From Channallabes apus (taxonomy: Eukaryota > Chordata > Actinopteri > Siluriformes > Clariidae): a DNA stretch of 64,000 nt. Positions 34,389 to 46,449 of the stretch are shown in pieces (within the stretch, counting starts at the first letter, position 1; each line of letters opens with the position of its first letter). A program made the position numbers and the translations under genes. The notes beneath the pieces were generated by a model that ran no database searches, was not told the DNA's origin, and was given only the letters and a program-made list of their open reading frames with translations. The DNA lies in NCBI GenBank assembly GCA_030522415.1, contig CM060107.1:21860071-21924070 (forward strand), read 5' to 3'.

Positions 34389-35587
34389 CACTCACCTAAA
34401 GGATTATTAGGAACACCATACTAATACGGTGTTTGACCCCCTTTCGCTGTCAGAACTGCCTTAATTCTACGTGACATTGATTCAACAAGGTGCTGAAAGC
34501 ATTCTTTAGAAATGTTGGTTCATATTGATAGGATAGCATCTTGCAGTTGATGGAGATTTGTGGGATGCACATCCAGGGCACGAAACTCCCGTTCCACCAC
34601 ATCCCAAAGATGCTCTATTGGGTTGAGATCTGGTGAATGTGGGGGCCATTTTAGTACAGTGAACTCATTGTCATGCTCAAGAAACCAATTTGAAATGATT
34701 CGAGCTTTGTGACATGGTGCATTATTCTGCTGGAAGTAGCCATCAGAGGCTGGGTACATGGTGGTCATAAAGGATGGACATGGTCAGAAACAATGCTCAG
34801 ATAGCCTGTGGCATTTAAATGATGGCCAATTGGCACTAAGGGGCCTAAAGTGTGCCAAGAAAACATCCCCCACACCATTACACCATCACCACCAGCCTAC
34901 ACAGTGGTAACAAGGAATGATGGATCCATGTTCTCATTCTGTTTACGCCAAATTCTGACTCTACCATTTGAATGTCTCAACAGAAATCGAGACTCATCAG
35001 ACCAGGCAACATTTTTCCAGTCTTCAACTGTCCAATTTTGGTGAACTCGTGCAAATTGTAGCCTCTTTTTCCTATTTGTAGTGGAGATGAGTGGTACCCG
35101 GTGGGGTCTTCTGCTGTTGTAGCCCATCTGCCATAAGGTTGTGTGTGTTGTGGCTTCAAAAATGCTTTGCTGCATACCTCAGTTGTAACGAGTGGTTATT
35201 TCAGTTAAAGTTGCTCTTCTATCAGCTTGAATCAGTCGGCTCATTCTCCTCTGACCTCTAGCATCAACAAGGCATTTTCGCCCACAGGACTGCCGCATAC
35301 TGGATGTTTGTACTGGATGTTACTTTGTACACCCTAGAAATGGTTGTGCGTGAAAATCCCAGTAACTTAGCAGACCGGCCCGTCTGGCACCAACAACCAT
35401 GCCATGCTCAAAATTGCTTAAATCACCTTTCTTTCCCATTCTGACATTCAGTTTGGAGTTCAGGAGATTGTCTTGACCAGGACCACACCCCTAAATGCAC
35501 TGAAGCAACTGCCATGTGATTGGTTGATTAGATAATTGCATTTATGAGAAATTAAACAGGTGTTCCTAATAATCATTTAGGTGAGTG
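34389..35587 (-). mobile_element. Tc1-like element, third family
   Basis: The inverted repeats CACTCACCTAAAGGATTATT and CACTCACCTAAATGATTATT are flanked by TA (34387-34388, 35588-35589). It is inserted in the outer L2 ORF2; L2 protein similarity continues on both sides. Confidence 0.88.
34520..35175 (-). pseudogene. Tc1-like transposase, catalytic half, mutated
   Basis: Two frames: 35175-34897 (NWTVEDWKNVAWSDESRF, first Asp kept) and 34768-34520 (GYFQQNNAPCHKARIISNW, HSPDLNPIEHLWDVVE). The second catalytic Asp, normally QQDNAPCH, is Asn here. With the frame break between the two pieces this copy is inactive. Confidence 0.82.
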
Positions 35588-36639
35588 TATAAAGACAGCC
35601 TTCATGCTTTCAATGTGGAACTAACCACAGCTAGAAAGACCTTTTTGCTACTGATGAGAGACTGACAAACCCACCAAGTCAGATTCCCATTGAAATGCTA
35701 ATGACAGCAAATGCAATGAGTTTGCTTCCTTCTTTTCTGGGAAAATCAGTAATATTAGAAGGGCTATTAACACATCAAGTTATGCAAATGTCAGAAAAAC
35801 TCAAACACAACCTCAAAAAATAGTTACTATGTCTGTCGTTCAAGCAATTTATAGCAAAATCTTGGGAGAAATAGTACAGCAACTCAAATTGTCAACCTGC
35901 GACCTTGACACACTTCCCACATCTTTCTCAAAAATGTGTTTAACTGTTTAGAAGTAGATCTTTTACAAGTGGTAAACACCTCACTCTGTCACTCTGGGAC
36001 TTTTCCGAACTCTCTGAAAACTGCAGTTGTAAAGCCACTTCTGAAAAAGAGCAATCTTGATAATACAATATTGAATAATTACAGACCAATATCAAATCTT
36101 CCTTTTATAGACAAGATTATTGAAAAGGTTGTGTTTTAATCAGCTGAACAACCACTTAAACTCAAATGAATACCTGAACAGTTTTCAATCTGGTTTCTGA
36201 GTGCATCATAGTATAGAGACAGCGCTCATAAAGATAATAAATGGCATTCGTTTAAATTCTGATTCTGGCAAAATATCAGTGCTGGTATACTGCTAGATCT
36301 TAGTGTTGCGTTTGACACTGTCAATCATAACATACTAATGGAAAGACTGGAAAACTGGGTCGGGCTTTCTGGGATGGTACACTGTAAAAACTGGGACTGG
36401 GGTGAAGTAATATTTAATAGAAAATTTGATTAACCTTTACACTATTAAAAAGAGTACAGCTAGTTTTAAACAACATTAAGCTTAATTCAGCAAATTTTGA
36501 TAAACATTTAATTTATTTTACTCAATTTTTGTTGAAAATACTTAGACTAAATAAACTGAGTAGAAATTAAGTGAGGAAAATTAAAGTCTCAAAAAAAAAA
36601 GGTGGATTTAACTCAAAACACACTCTAATTTTAATCAAC

Positions 36640-36729
36640 ATCCACTTCCGCCTGAATCGCGCCACATGGACATGAACCAAGCAGAAGCTTGTTGGACTGC
36701 TTTGTCACATATCAAATAAAGACCTCAAG
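36640..36729 (+). other. Possible 5' exon with ETS-like site
   Basis: A short non-A+T-rich segment containing CACTTCCGCC (inverse of an ETS/GABP-type GGAAGTG site) and ending in a strong donor, CAAG then GTAAGA, at 36730. It could be the first exon of the transcription unit within the CACTG element. Confidence 0.35.
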
Positions 36730-37527
36730 GTAAGATGTTTTCTCTCATTTTTAATGAATAAATGTCTAGTAGCAATGTTGGTGTTAATGCAATTTGACAG
36801 ACTAACATTAGTTCATTTCATTGCACATGAGCTGCCGAAGCTAATATGGTTAACAAGTGCTCAAAGTATATTTAATTAACTGAAGTCATGTTAATGCTAA
36901 AGTTAGGTTAAATTACAGCTGCTGAATCTGTGAAAAACAAAGTTTTTGCATTTAGTTTGTGGTGTAACAGGTGACGGACATCTTAATTTGCTTCAGGTCA
37001 AGGATAGGACTGAGGAAGGCCGTCTAACTTTATAAAACTGTTAATAACATACCCTTCTAATTTAAAATTATCTGCATAAAACATGACACTAATGTCCCCT
37101 TCTATATGTTACCGAGTGGCAGCATTGCCTCTCTTTTCCTACCCCACGTCAAAGTATTAGCAAAGTTGCCACATGAGAGCACAAAATGCACATTACAGGG
37201 CAAATAAACGTAAATAAATCAGTGTTAATTTGTTCACAATAAGTATTCAGTGACGACGTTTTAATTAATGACGAAAAAATCGAAAACGATTTTTATTTTT
37301 ATAATAATATAACATTAATATTCCCATCTCAACGCGCCGAATTTTTCCAATCTTTTTAAACCAATCGTTTGCATGTATCCGTTTGAACGTGCAAATCCTC
37401 TCTCTCATTGGACGAGAATCTATCCAGCAAGTCAGGTATCGTAAAGCCGGGCACCTGTTAGCATGCTGCTAACCAAGTCAACGGTGCTGTTAGCTTAAAG
37501 TCACGAGCTTAGCTTAAAGACACGATA

Positions 37528-37654
37528 ATGAACGACATGGCAGCCGCAAGCTCACCAGTGGCCTGTCAGGTGGGAAGAAAGAGGAGACATGATGCGGGTG
37601 GGGAAAAAAACACAGCCAAACCGCAAGACACGCCACCCTACAGTGTATGGCAAG
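37528..37654 (+). CDS. Exon-like block, start of a short unknown protein
   Basis: ATG at 37528 opens 42 codons (MNDMAAASSPVACQVGRKRR at the start) and ends in phase 1 at a donor CAAG-GTAGAT. It has a basic patch GRKRRHD. Joined to the blocks at 38155-38190 and 39576-39634 it stays open for 73 codons. I do not recognise the protein. Confidence 0.35.
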
Positions 37655-37923
37655 GTAGATAAAATATAAGCTAACATTGTGTATATAATGTTAGGTAAAT
37701 GTTATCGTGTTTTAGTGAAACCAGCGATAATCACCTCATAGCGGGTCTATCACTCTGTGTATCCGGTTAATGTTAGTTACAGGGAATATTAGCCACTCCA
37801 GACCTCTCGGTAGTAATTTGCGTAGGCGCTGTTGTTGTGTTGTGTGTTGGATGCCACAAGTGGGAACTTATCTGACTGACATTTGCCAACATGACAAATT
37901 TTCTAAAATGTCTACATGATGTA

Positions 37924-37994
37924 CAGTAACAGTCAAAAGTTTGGACACCATTTAACTGAATATGAAAGTGTGTGCTAACTTTTGACTGGTACTG
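37924..37994. mobile_element. 71-bp palindromic Tc1 MITE
   Basis: Starts CAGTAACAGTCAAAAGTT and ends AACTTTTGACTGGTACTG, flanked by TA (37922-37923, 37995-37996). Almost all of it is inverted repeat. Confidence 0.7.
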
Positions 37995-38154
37995 TACTCT
38001 ATCTGAATCTCACATGTTCTAAATATCTTTTGTCATAAAGTCTTTAACATTTGACTGAGTTACTTCTGATAAGTTCCTGTTTTAGATTTTTTTATACTGT
38101 CAGTGAGTGTAATTTGAATGTATGAACAGAAATGTATATTTATTTCTTTTACAG

Positions 38155-38190
38155 GTGCATATGCACTGTCTGACTGTCTCTTATCTACAG
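38155..38190 (+). CDS. 36-nt micro-exon-like block
   Basis: Flanked by TTTTACAG before and GTATTT after. Its length is a multiple of three. In phase 1 it adds AYALSDCLLST with no stop, matching the phase of the blocks before and after. Confidence 0.3.
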
Positions 38191-38605
38191 GTATTTATAC
38201 ACACCATACATACAATGTGATAGACTATATATTTTTTGTGAAAAGGCACAGAATGTCTATCATGTAATACAGGAACAGGTTCATGAACATTATTGGATAG
38301 ATTTCAAAGTAAAGCTAGGGGTATTGATGTTAATGCAGATCACAACTTGGATGGCAGATTTCCAAAACCCAATAAACAGCTGTTATTTTGTGCTTTTTCC
38401 TTGAAGTTCCAAGTGGTTTACACACCTCGAAGCCATGAACATAAACAATTATAGACAGTCATGTTTTTTTCCTGCAAGTCATTTTGCTTGAAAAATAAAC
38501 CATGGATTGCAGACAGTCCTACTCTGTATCATTCAACAAGGGTTCTGTTTGCCTATATGCAGTGTCAGGGATTTCATAATCAAACTGGACTGTATGATGA
38601 TATTC

Positions 38606-39441
38606 ACATTGAGGACCAGAAGTATTTGGACAGATCATTTTGGCTCTGGACACCACCGCAATGGATTTGGAATGAAAGGTCCTGCTTATCGTGTAATAGC
38701 TTTAATTTAAGGGCTTGGCCTTCCTATTTTTTATGTTTACAAAACCTCTGTATTTGCTCTTTTGTGAAGTCTTTTGTTGATTGTTGTCACTGTCACAGAT
38801 GTCCCTACCTCTGGGAAGGTGTTTTTGTTCTTGTCAGCTGTTCTAAAGGGGTTTTTCTTTAGCAGAGAAGAATTCTTCTGTAATCCATCACAGTTGTTTT
38901 CCATGGTCTTCCAGATTTTTGATGTTCCTGACCTCACCAGTCTCTTCTGTCTTTGTTAAGAATGCACCAAATAGTTCATTTGCGCACACCTAATGTTTTT
39001 ATTTCTCTGATGGATTCATTTTAGTTTTTTAGCCTAATGATGCTTGTTCCCTGGCAGTAACAGGTCTTTAGACTTCACATTGTTAACAGCAACAGGTTCC
39101 TAATGCAACACTTAGAATAAACTCTAGACCTTTTATCTGCTGACTTGTAAATGAACTCAAGAGAAAATACACCCCTGGCCATGGAACTGCTGAGGAGCAA
39201 GCTATCCCAATATTTTTGTGCCACCAAAAATAGGTGTCTTTGTACGAAAATGTCTGTAATGCCTACACAGTTCAACCTTTTTTTTTTCTCTCTCTCTCTC
39301 CCTCTCTCTCTCGACCAAAAAAAAATTAAAAAATTAATGCCGACAGTCTCCACTTTAAGCACATCTCTTCATTTCATTCCAAATCCATGGTGGTGTACAC
39401 AGCACAAACGATATTGTTACTGTCCAGATACTTCTGGTCCC
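38606..39441. mobile_element. Internally deleted Tc1-like element
   Basis: The left end has GAGGACCAGAAGTATTTGGA and, after a gap, CCACCGCAATGGATTTGGAA; the right end is the reverse complement of the same arrangement (GGACCAGAAGTATCTGGACA). The inner sequence has no transposase frame. Confidence 0.6.
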
Positions 39442-39575
39442 ATCTTTACTTACTGCTTCAGTGCAAAGCTCATTCTGCAATCTATTTTCTTGGAGAGTTA
39501 CAGTAACTACAGTATTAATTACAGTAAGATGATATTGGTTTATAATGTTTTTTTTTTTTTGTTTTGCCATTTCAG

Positions 39576-39639
39576 GTCCCAAACAATGCTGCTTGATGGA
39601 GTACGTAGGGGAACTAGATCAACTTACAGTATGAAAGAC
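39576..39639 (+). CDS. Exon-like block with stop near its end
   Basis: Acceptor GCCATTTCAG before and donor GTAAGT after. In the phase of the two preceding blocks it reads PKQCCLMEYVGELDQLTV and then TGA five bases before the donor. Another frame (TMLLDGVRRGTRSTYSMKD) continues openly into the next acceptor at 40118 as NADGDRVLSPHNTNDENL, so the true frame is uncertain. Confidence 0.3.
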
Positions 39640-40118
39640 GTAAGTGAATACAAATGTAAAATCAGTAAAAAAAAAAAAAATTGTCTATTGCCTCAAAAGT
39701 TTGGCATTTTCACGGGATGCTAAGGATGACTGCAGTAATATGTTACCTACAAAATGTTTAAGCTCCGAAAATTATATTTCTCTTTTACTCTCTCTCTCTC
39801 TTACTTTGTAAAAAAAAATGGCTTTATTTTTATATGCATATTTCATTAGTTGCCAAGTTGACAAATATTTGTATGAGATTTTACACTGAACATTTCTAAC
39901 ACTTAATTAGGACAAGATGCATACTTAATTATGATAAAGATCATGTTTCATGGATAATTTACGTAGGAGGTCTAAATGATGTGATATAAGTTAAGATATA
40001 GTAAACTATTCACCAGGACATAAGAACACCAGGGGAATGTGGGTTATGTCTACATGAATGGATCTTTTTGAATAGAGGTTTCCAATCTCAAATATGTTTT
40101 TTGTTTTTGTTTCACCAG

Positions 40119-40170
40119 AATGCTGATGGAGACAGAGTGTTGTCTCCTCACAACACAAATGATGAAAATC
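40119..40170 (+). other. Possible last exon
   Basis: Follows a good acceptor (GTTTCACCAG). One frame reads NADGDRVLSPHNTNDENL and then a stop. Confidence 0.3.
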
Positions 40171-41889
40171 TATGATCAAGAACATTGTGTCAGAAGAACC
40201 AGAGGACACTGGGATCATAATTGAGGGGGGTAAAAGTTCTGAAAGTCTTGCTGCGTGCTGGTATGCACTGGATCATGCACTTACGTATGCACTGGATCTT
40301 GCCCTTTTAAGAATCTGTTCTTATAGCTGGACTGTGGGAGGATGTCTCCAAAAGTTCTCAAAAGCTTAAAAAGTTCTTTAAAATAAGCTTCTTGCTTAAG
40401 TCAAGTGACTCTTTAACTTTTCTTTAAGAAATGTCATATTTTTGTAAAAAAAAAAAATTGCAAACATATATACATGTATATAATTTTGTTTTAAGCCTCA
40501 CCAAACCTGTTTACAATTAAAAATGTTGTAAAGCAACATGTGTCTACATACAGTAAGCACTTGTTGTAAGTATTAATCTTGTGCATTCTGCCTGTACTGT
40601 ACAGTATGTATCTGAGCGATGCTAACCAAGTGGTCTCAGAATGTGTTTTGGCATTTTGCAGGTAAACATTTTTGTTTCCAAGTTGCAAAAATAAATTGTT
40701 ACATATCTTGCAATACCATGTTGTGACTTTACTTATATTTATAATGTCAGTTTCTTGGTACCGTAATTTCAGTAAATTGTAGTTAATGCAGTAAAAAGTA
40801 AGCAGGAAAAATGAGTTCCATTTATTTATATTTAATTTATTTAGTCATCTTAAATCATTTACACTTGGATATTTTATAAATATTTATTAATTTTACATAT
40901 ATTTTTAGTAAATATATTTATTTTAAAAAATAAATATATAAATATTTGTTTAAGATAGATATTTAGTAAATATCAATTAAATATGAACAAAATTATTAGT
41001 AGATTGAAATCAATTTTAGGCCGGATAATGAGTTAGTGTAAAGCTTGTTTTTGTTTAAATTGCTTTATATTTACTTAATGCATTTGATTACATCAACTCA
41101 TAATTTACTATAATATTACTAAATGCAACACAATTTAGGTATTGCTTTTATTACAAATCACTGAATATTTTGATTAAATTTAAACAATTTATTTAATGCA
41201 TTTTACTCAAATTTTCGGCACTTAAAATCTACTAATTATTTTAAGTGTCACTTTGTTGCCACAATTTTTTTGAGTAACCAATGGTCAAATTTTTTTAGAG
41301 TGTACTAAAATAGTTCAGGTCATGCTTAGAAGGGAGACGTTATTATGTGAGTATAGGAGAGCATAAGTCTAAGTGGACGTCCATGACATGCGGAGTCCCA
41401 CAAGGCTCAATTCTTGCACCCCTCCTGTTTCGCCTATATACTGTATGCTCCCACTAAGTCAGATAATGAGAAAGAACCAAATTGTCTATCACAGCTATGC
41501 TGATGATGCCCAGATTTCCCTAGCCTTATCTCCAAATTACTACAGCCCAGTTCACTCCCTCTGCCAATGCATTGATGAAATTAACAGTTGGATGTGCCAA
41601 AATTTTCTTTTCAGTTAAGCAAGGACAAAACTGAGGTCATTGCATTTGGAAACAAAGATGAAGCTCTGAAGGTGAATGCATACCTTCACTCTAGGGGTCA
41701 AACAACAAAAAATCAAGTCAAGAATCTTGGGGTGATTCTGAAGACAGACCTTAGTTTCAGTAGTCACGTCAAAGCAATTCAGCATACTATCATCTTAAAA
41801 ACATTGCAAGAATTAGATGTTTTGTTTCCAGTCAAGACTTGGAGAAACTTGCCCATGCCTTTATCACCAGCAGGGTGGATTATTTTAAT

Positions 41890-43116
41890 TGATATAAGAA
41901 ATTGGATGCTAATTAACTTCCTTCTGCTTAATCCGGATAAGACAGAAGTTCTAGTCATAGGACCGCATACAGCTAGAAGTAAAATCTTAGATCACACCGT
42001 AACTTTAGATGGCCTTTCTGTTCCATCAAGTGCAACAGTAAAAGACCTCGGCGTGATTATAGATTCCAGCCTTTCATTTGAAGCTCATGTAGATAATATC
42101 ACCAGGATAGCATTCTTTCACCTCAGAAATATTGCCAAGATAAGAAATATATTGTCGCTAAACGATGCAGAAAAACTAGTTCATGCTTTTATCACTTCTA
42201 GGTTGGACTATTGTAATGCCTTACTGTCTGGTTGTTCTGTTAGGTCAGTGGTTCTCAAACTTTTTCTGTCATTCCCCACTTAAGGGGGTGAGCGAATTTT
42301 CAAGCCCCACTTGTCAACAAAATAATAACGAAATCCGCCAAGTTTACCGTTTATTGAAATATCAATTCCTAAAACCACACTTTGAGAACCACTGCCATAA
42401 GGTAAAGGAGCAGATCTGGGGGACTCATGGACGTAGAGTATTATGGTGAACTGGTATGTTTAGATGCTGTCTTCCTCCCTCTCATTTGATCACTCAGGTT
42501 TGTTGACGGTGAGGTGATTGTTTGCTTTACATCTCAGGGAGCCCTCATGTTTGTGTTTCCTTCTGGCTCTCCCTTTTAGTTATGCTGTCATAGTTGTCGC
42601 ATGGATGCCCCGTGTGTCTCTTTGGGATGCGTCTGGTGTCTGGGGATGATTCTATCTATTTAGAAGATGGTTCTGGCCTCGACTGGTGTTGTCAGCTGTT
42701 TCTCTGAGGACTTGACAATTCGATAGTTCAGGACTGGAACTTTCTACAAGTCTATCTGAGTCTCCAATAACTACTAGACTCCATTTTAACATCAATTAAC
42801 ATCAACTATTATAGCTGAACCTAACACTTAACACTGTATAAATGCAGATCATTTCCTGCTATCTGTTTCACCCAGATGAGGATGGGTTCCCTGTTGAGTC
42901 TGGTTCCTCTCAAGGTTTCTTCCTATTACCATCTCAGGGAGTTTTTCCTTGCCACTGTCACCCTCTGGCTTGCTCACCAGGGACTATCTGAACATTTTGA
43001 TTCATACACATTCACATTCCATACAAACTTAAATAATTCTTTTGATTGTGTAAAGATGTTTTGGGACAATGTCAATTGTTAAAAGCGCTATACAAATAAA
43101 ACTGAATTGAATTGAA
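41890..43116 (+). mobile_element. Younger L2-type LINE inserted in the outer L2
   Basis: A 5'-truncated copy beginning in the RT C-terminal region (RNWMLINFLLLNPDKTEVLV) and ending with the GAATT tail at 43116. The flanking duplication is TTAAT (41885-41889, 43117-43121). The outer L2 resumes immediately with its own reading frame. It contains a hAT MITE. Confidence 0.82.
42246..42394. mobile_element. hAT (Charlie-type) MITE
   Basis: 149 bp with ends CAGTGGTTCTCAAACT and GTTTGAGAACCACTG-like inverse. No clear 8-bp duplication is left (TGTTAGGT and CCATAAGG). It breaks the RT frame of the younger L2. Confidence 0.7.
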
Positions 43117-43750
43117 TTAATGGTCTTCTCACTGGCCTTCCCAAGAAGACCATTAGTCAGCTGCAACTCATCCAGAATGCTGCTGCCAGAATTCTAACTA
43201 GAACCAGAAAATCTGAAACACCAGTCCTCATGTCCTTACACTGGCTTTCTATAACATTTAGGATAGATTTTAAAGTACTTTTACTCGTTTATAAACCACT
43301 CAATGGTCTAAGACCTAAATACATTGCAGATATGCTCACTGAATATAAACCTAACAGACCACTCAGATCGTTAGGATCGAGTCAGTTAGAAATACCAAGG
43401 GTTCACACAAAACAAGGGGAGTCCGCTTTTAGCCATTATGCTGACGCACCTGGAACCAGCTTCCAGAAGAGATCAGATGTGCTAAAACTGTATTTTATGT
43501 TTCTTATATTTTCAACTGTTTTATTTTGATTTAAAATCAAATTCTAAGTAGTTTTTAAAAGTCACACTACAACCTGTTTTTATTTTTTATTTTAAATCAA
43601 ATTTAAATAATTTTAAAAGTTTAAGAGCTATTATTTTCTATTTCTTCTTATGATTATTTTTTTTCTCTTTTATGCAAAGCAATTTGAATTACCATTGTGT
43701 ATGAAATGTGCTATACAAATAAACTTGCCATGCCTTGTCTAGACTTTAGG

Positions 43751-44938
43751 AAAATGCATTTTGGTTGCATCACTCAGGAGCACTTTGACTAAACAAATAT
43801 ATTGAATACAAATGCTTCATAATGTATTATGTACTGAATTTTATATTTCTGAATATATGAAAACATATATAAAATAAATGAATGGGGTGATTGAGTCACG
43901 GCTGTTTGTGCCACCTCCTACTAATCTAGCCAGTGAGACATTGACACATTCATCAAAACTAGTTTCCATGCACGAGTGGTTTATCACTGTAGCTCCAGAC
44001 TTGAAACATTGAACTTCCAAACAGCTGCTAGGAAAATGTAGATACAACAATTGGTAATAGTAATGTAACAATTTGGGGAATATACAATGTAAAGTCTGTT
44101 TTTGGCACAGGGAGCATTTAGCTAATTCTGTTACATGGTAAAATGGATTAATTCCATGAACCTCTTCCTCTTTCATAATTCATAACCCTTCTTATTATTA
44201 CAAACTAGTTATGCACAGAACTATGTTCACATGGAATTTAATTTCATTTAATCTTAAAAAAACATCATCTTTTGAATTTTGGAATTGCCATAGACTTTTA
44301 TGTGCTACCGTGAAGTTCCTAAAAAGAAGGTGCAAGAACGTGTTTATTAAGTACATTTCAACTGCACACTCATAAGTGCATATTAAAAATGTACAGCGCC
44401 ATCTGTTGAATTTTTTAATGATATAAGCTCAGTCAAATGTACCTGTGAAAACATCATTAAAATTCGTTCAGTAGTTCAGAAACAAAGAGACAAAAATTCC
44501 AAAAAACATCTTCCTGTGTTCTTTTACACATCTTACGACCCCCCTAATACTTTTTTCGAAAATATTTTCAATGTACAGACACGCCAACCTCACAGTTTTA
44601 CTATATTTGTAGATTAATGAAAGTAGTCAGTTACATTACAATGTGGTTAGATGCTATAGAAAATGGAACAGGTAATTTAAAGGATTTTAGTATCATATCC
44701 TGTCCCTGTAAATCAGGAAATACTATTTTGTTTGTACTAAGGGCTGTCACAGTAACACAAGCATATTTATGAATTAACTGAATTTTAAAATATGCAATAG
44801 ATTTTAAATGTTACTGTATACCTCTTTCTGTATTGCTCCATGTTCATTTTTTATAGCCTACCAAACTAGACGATGCCACAAGTTATTTCAGCATAATATT
44901 TATCTACGCATTAGAGCTCATTCATTATTAGGACTTAC
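43751..44938. other. No gene recognised (FN3 intron)
   Basis: A+T-rich unique-looking sequence without a convincing ORF or inverted repeat. It lies within the long intron between FN3 C exons. Confidence 0.5.
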
Positions 44939-45205
44939 TTGTAAATGCTGAGATTTGAGTTGTTGCTCCTGTTGTTTGATTATCTGCAGCAACTGCAGAA
45001 ACACTGAATGTGTAGTTCACTCCAGCAGTCAGGCCAGTGACAGTGTAAGACAGGTTTTGTGTGTAAGTGTTACTGCTGATATTCACACTGCCACCAGTAC
45101 AGTTTACTATAAACAAGTAGCTGTTCCCAGATGTTGCATTCCAGGTTAGAGACACAGATGATGTAGTTATGTTAGAGACACTGAGCTTAGCAACAACATC
45201 TGGAT
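44939..45205 (-). CDS. FN3 exon type C, 267 nt
   Basis: A phase-1 exon with donor GTAAGT and acceptor TACAG. It reads VSLTWNATSGNSYLFIVNC and LSYTVTGLTAGVNYTFSVSA. It is two codons longer than the other C exons, in the loop SSNTYTQNLS. It is the last C exon before the 28-kb transposon-filled intron. Confidence 0.8.
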
Positions 45206-46021
45206 CTGTAAATCACACACAATGATAATATATCTGACATCAACATTCAACCTGTCTATTTCATTCTGTAATGTATAAGTACTGTATAAAGACTTTATGA
45301 AGCATTTAAAACTAAATTTTGCTTGTGAAATTGCGACAGAATACAAGTCTGTGAATCACACACCCACGCACTCATGCACACAAATAATTGTGTACATTTT
45401 GTTAATATAATTGTAGAAAACATATGGTGAATGCATTTTTACAGAAACAGAATATTGTAGATGATTATTATCCAAGTGGCAATACAAAACCGAGCACAAT
45501 TACAAAATTGAGGAACATTCTTAATTCTTGGGCATTCTTAATTCTTTAAAATTCTTAAATTTTTCAAAAACTAAAAATAGCTGAGTATTTGTGTTTAGCA
45601 CAATAAGGTCTCACTACTGACATTACTCTGTGGGACTCTGCATCTCTTACCATCAAATTCAGGATTTGGACAACCAGCTTGCTGACTTTACCACTATTAA
45701 CCAGAATTAACTATAATTTTCTCACTGTTCATGTTTTTTTGTCATGTTTTTCATTTAATGCCAAAACTTTGACTTTCCTATACATCATGTCCAGTGTGAA
45801 TCATGTTTTGGTAAGGCCCAATGAGTCTTTTACACTGTTCTGTCTCTATGCAATCTTTTTTTAATAGTGTAATGCAACAAGGCAGATTATTTTAAACATG
45901 GTGTGATAGCAATAGACTACTCACATGCTGTTTGTTACTAGTATGTGCTAACAATAAACCAATAAACAGTTAAAACAATTGATATATATTTATATTTATA
46001 TTTCCTGGTGTTGTTTTTTAA

Positions 46022-46271
46022 CACTAGAAGCGCTGCGCCAGTGTGACCTACTTATAACGCGGTTCAGCGGTCATTTGACCGCCTATTGTTTTTTAATGGG
46101 AAGCTGTTGCTGACACACAATGATCGCTAGATGGCACCTTCACCCAAAGCAAATAGTTTAGCTCCAAGATCAACTTGCACTTGGACAATGCGCCATTCAT
46201 TCCCGCGTTGATAGTCAGCGGTATTCTTTTTTTCATATTCAACTGAGAAAACCTACTACAGAGTTTCTAAG
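46022..46271. mobile_element. Single end of the TTAA (piggyBac-like) family
   Basis: Starts CACTAGAAGCGCTGCGCCAG right after TTAA (46018-46021) and matches the inverse of 23640-23887 for about 250 bp. The other end is absent. Confidence 0.7.
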
Positions 46272-46449
46272 GGGAGTCTTTACTTAGTTAGGTTGCTGAA
46301 ATAGGGTAATGTAAATAGTGAATTATTTTAATACACTTTTTTTTATTATTATTTACTACCAAGCAAATTGGCAAATGGCTGGTACTACTCAGTAAACTAA
46401 ACATATATTAATATAAAAATATAAGTATAACATGCATAATAGGACTTAC

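Larger units (their letters stand above)
36380..41302. mobile_element. 4.9-kb CACTG-ended element carrying exon-like blocks
   Basis: The ends are CACTGTAAAAAC and, inverted, CACTCTAAAAAAATTTG, flanked by TA (or GTA) on both sides. The outer L2 frame continues across it (GGATGGTA joins CTAAAATAG). CACTG ends recall EnSpm/CACTA elements, but I see no transposase. Inside are several good splice-site pairs (see separate entries), a Tc1 MITE at 37924-37994 and a deleted Tc1-like element at about 38606-39441. The flanks are very A+T rich. Confidence 0.6.
28091..43750 (+). mobile_element. Outer (old) L2-type LINE dispersed by nested insertions
   Basis: Pieces of one L2 in order: 28091-28110, 31528-32093, 33127-34388, 35588-36379, 41303-41889 and 43117-43750. 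ORF1-like parts include LLQRIAILETELLDGLL (31537) and an esterase-like HVGKNDFRKEQSELLK (about 33197). ORF2 parts include [20 protein letters not shown] (36030), the catalytic YADDAQIS (about 41505) and [17 protein letters not shown] (43170). The tail ends near 43740 with the family's ACAAATAAACTTGCC. Stops and frameshifts are many, as expected for an old copy. The intervening sequence is a Rex1-type LINE, two Tc1 elements, a CACTG-ended element and a younger L2. Confidence 0.75.

Noticed and set aside
38461..38862. 133-residue plus-strand frame and the 190-residue frame at 39151-39723
   Set aside because: They run across the inverted ends of the deleted Tc1-like element; composition is not protein-like.
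42246..42394. An 8-bp target duplication for the hAT MITE
   Set aside because: The flanking octamers do not match well enough to claim one.
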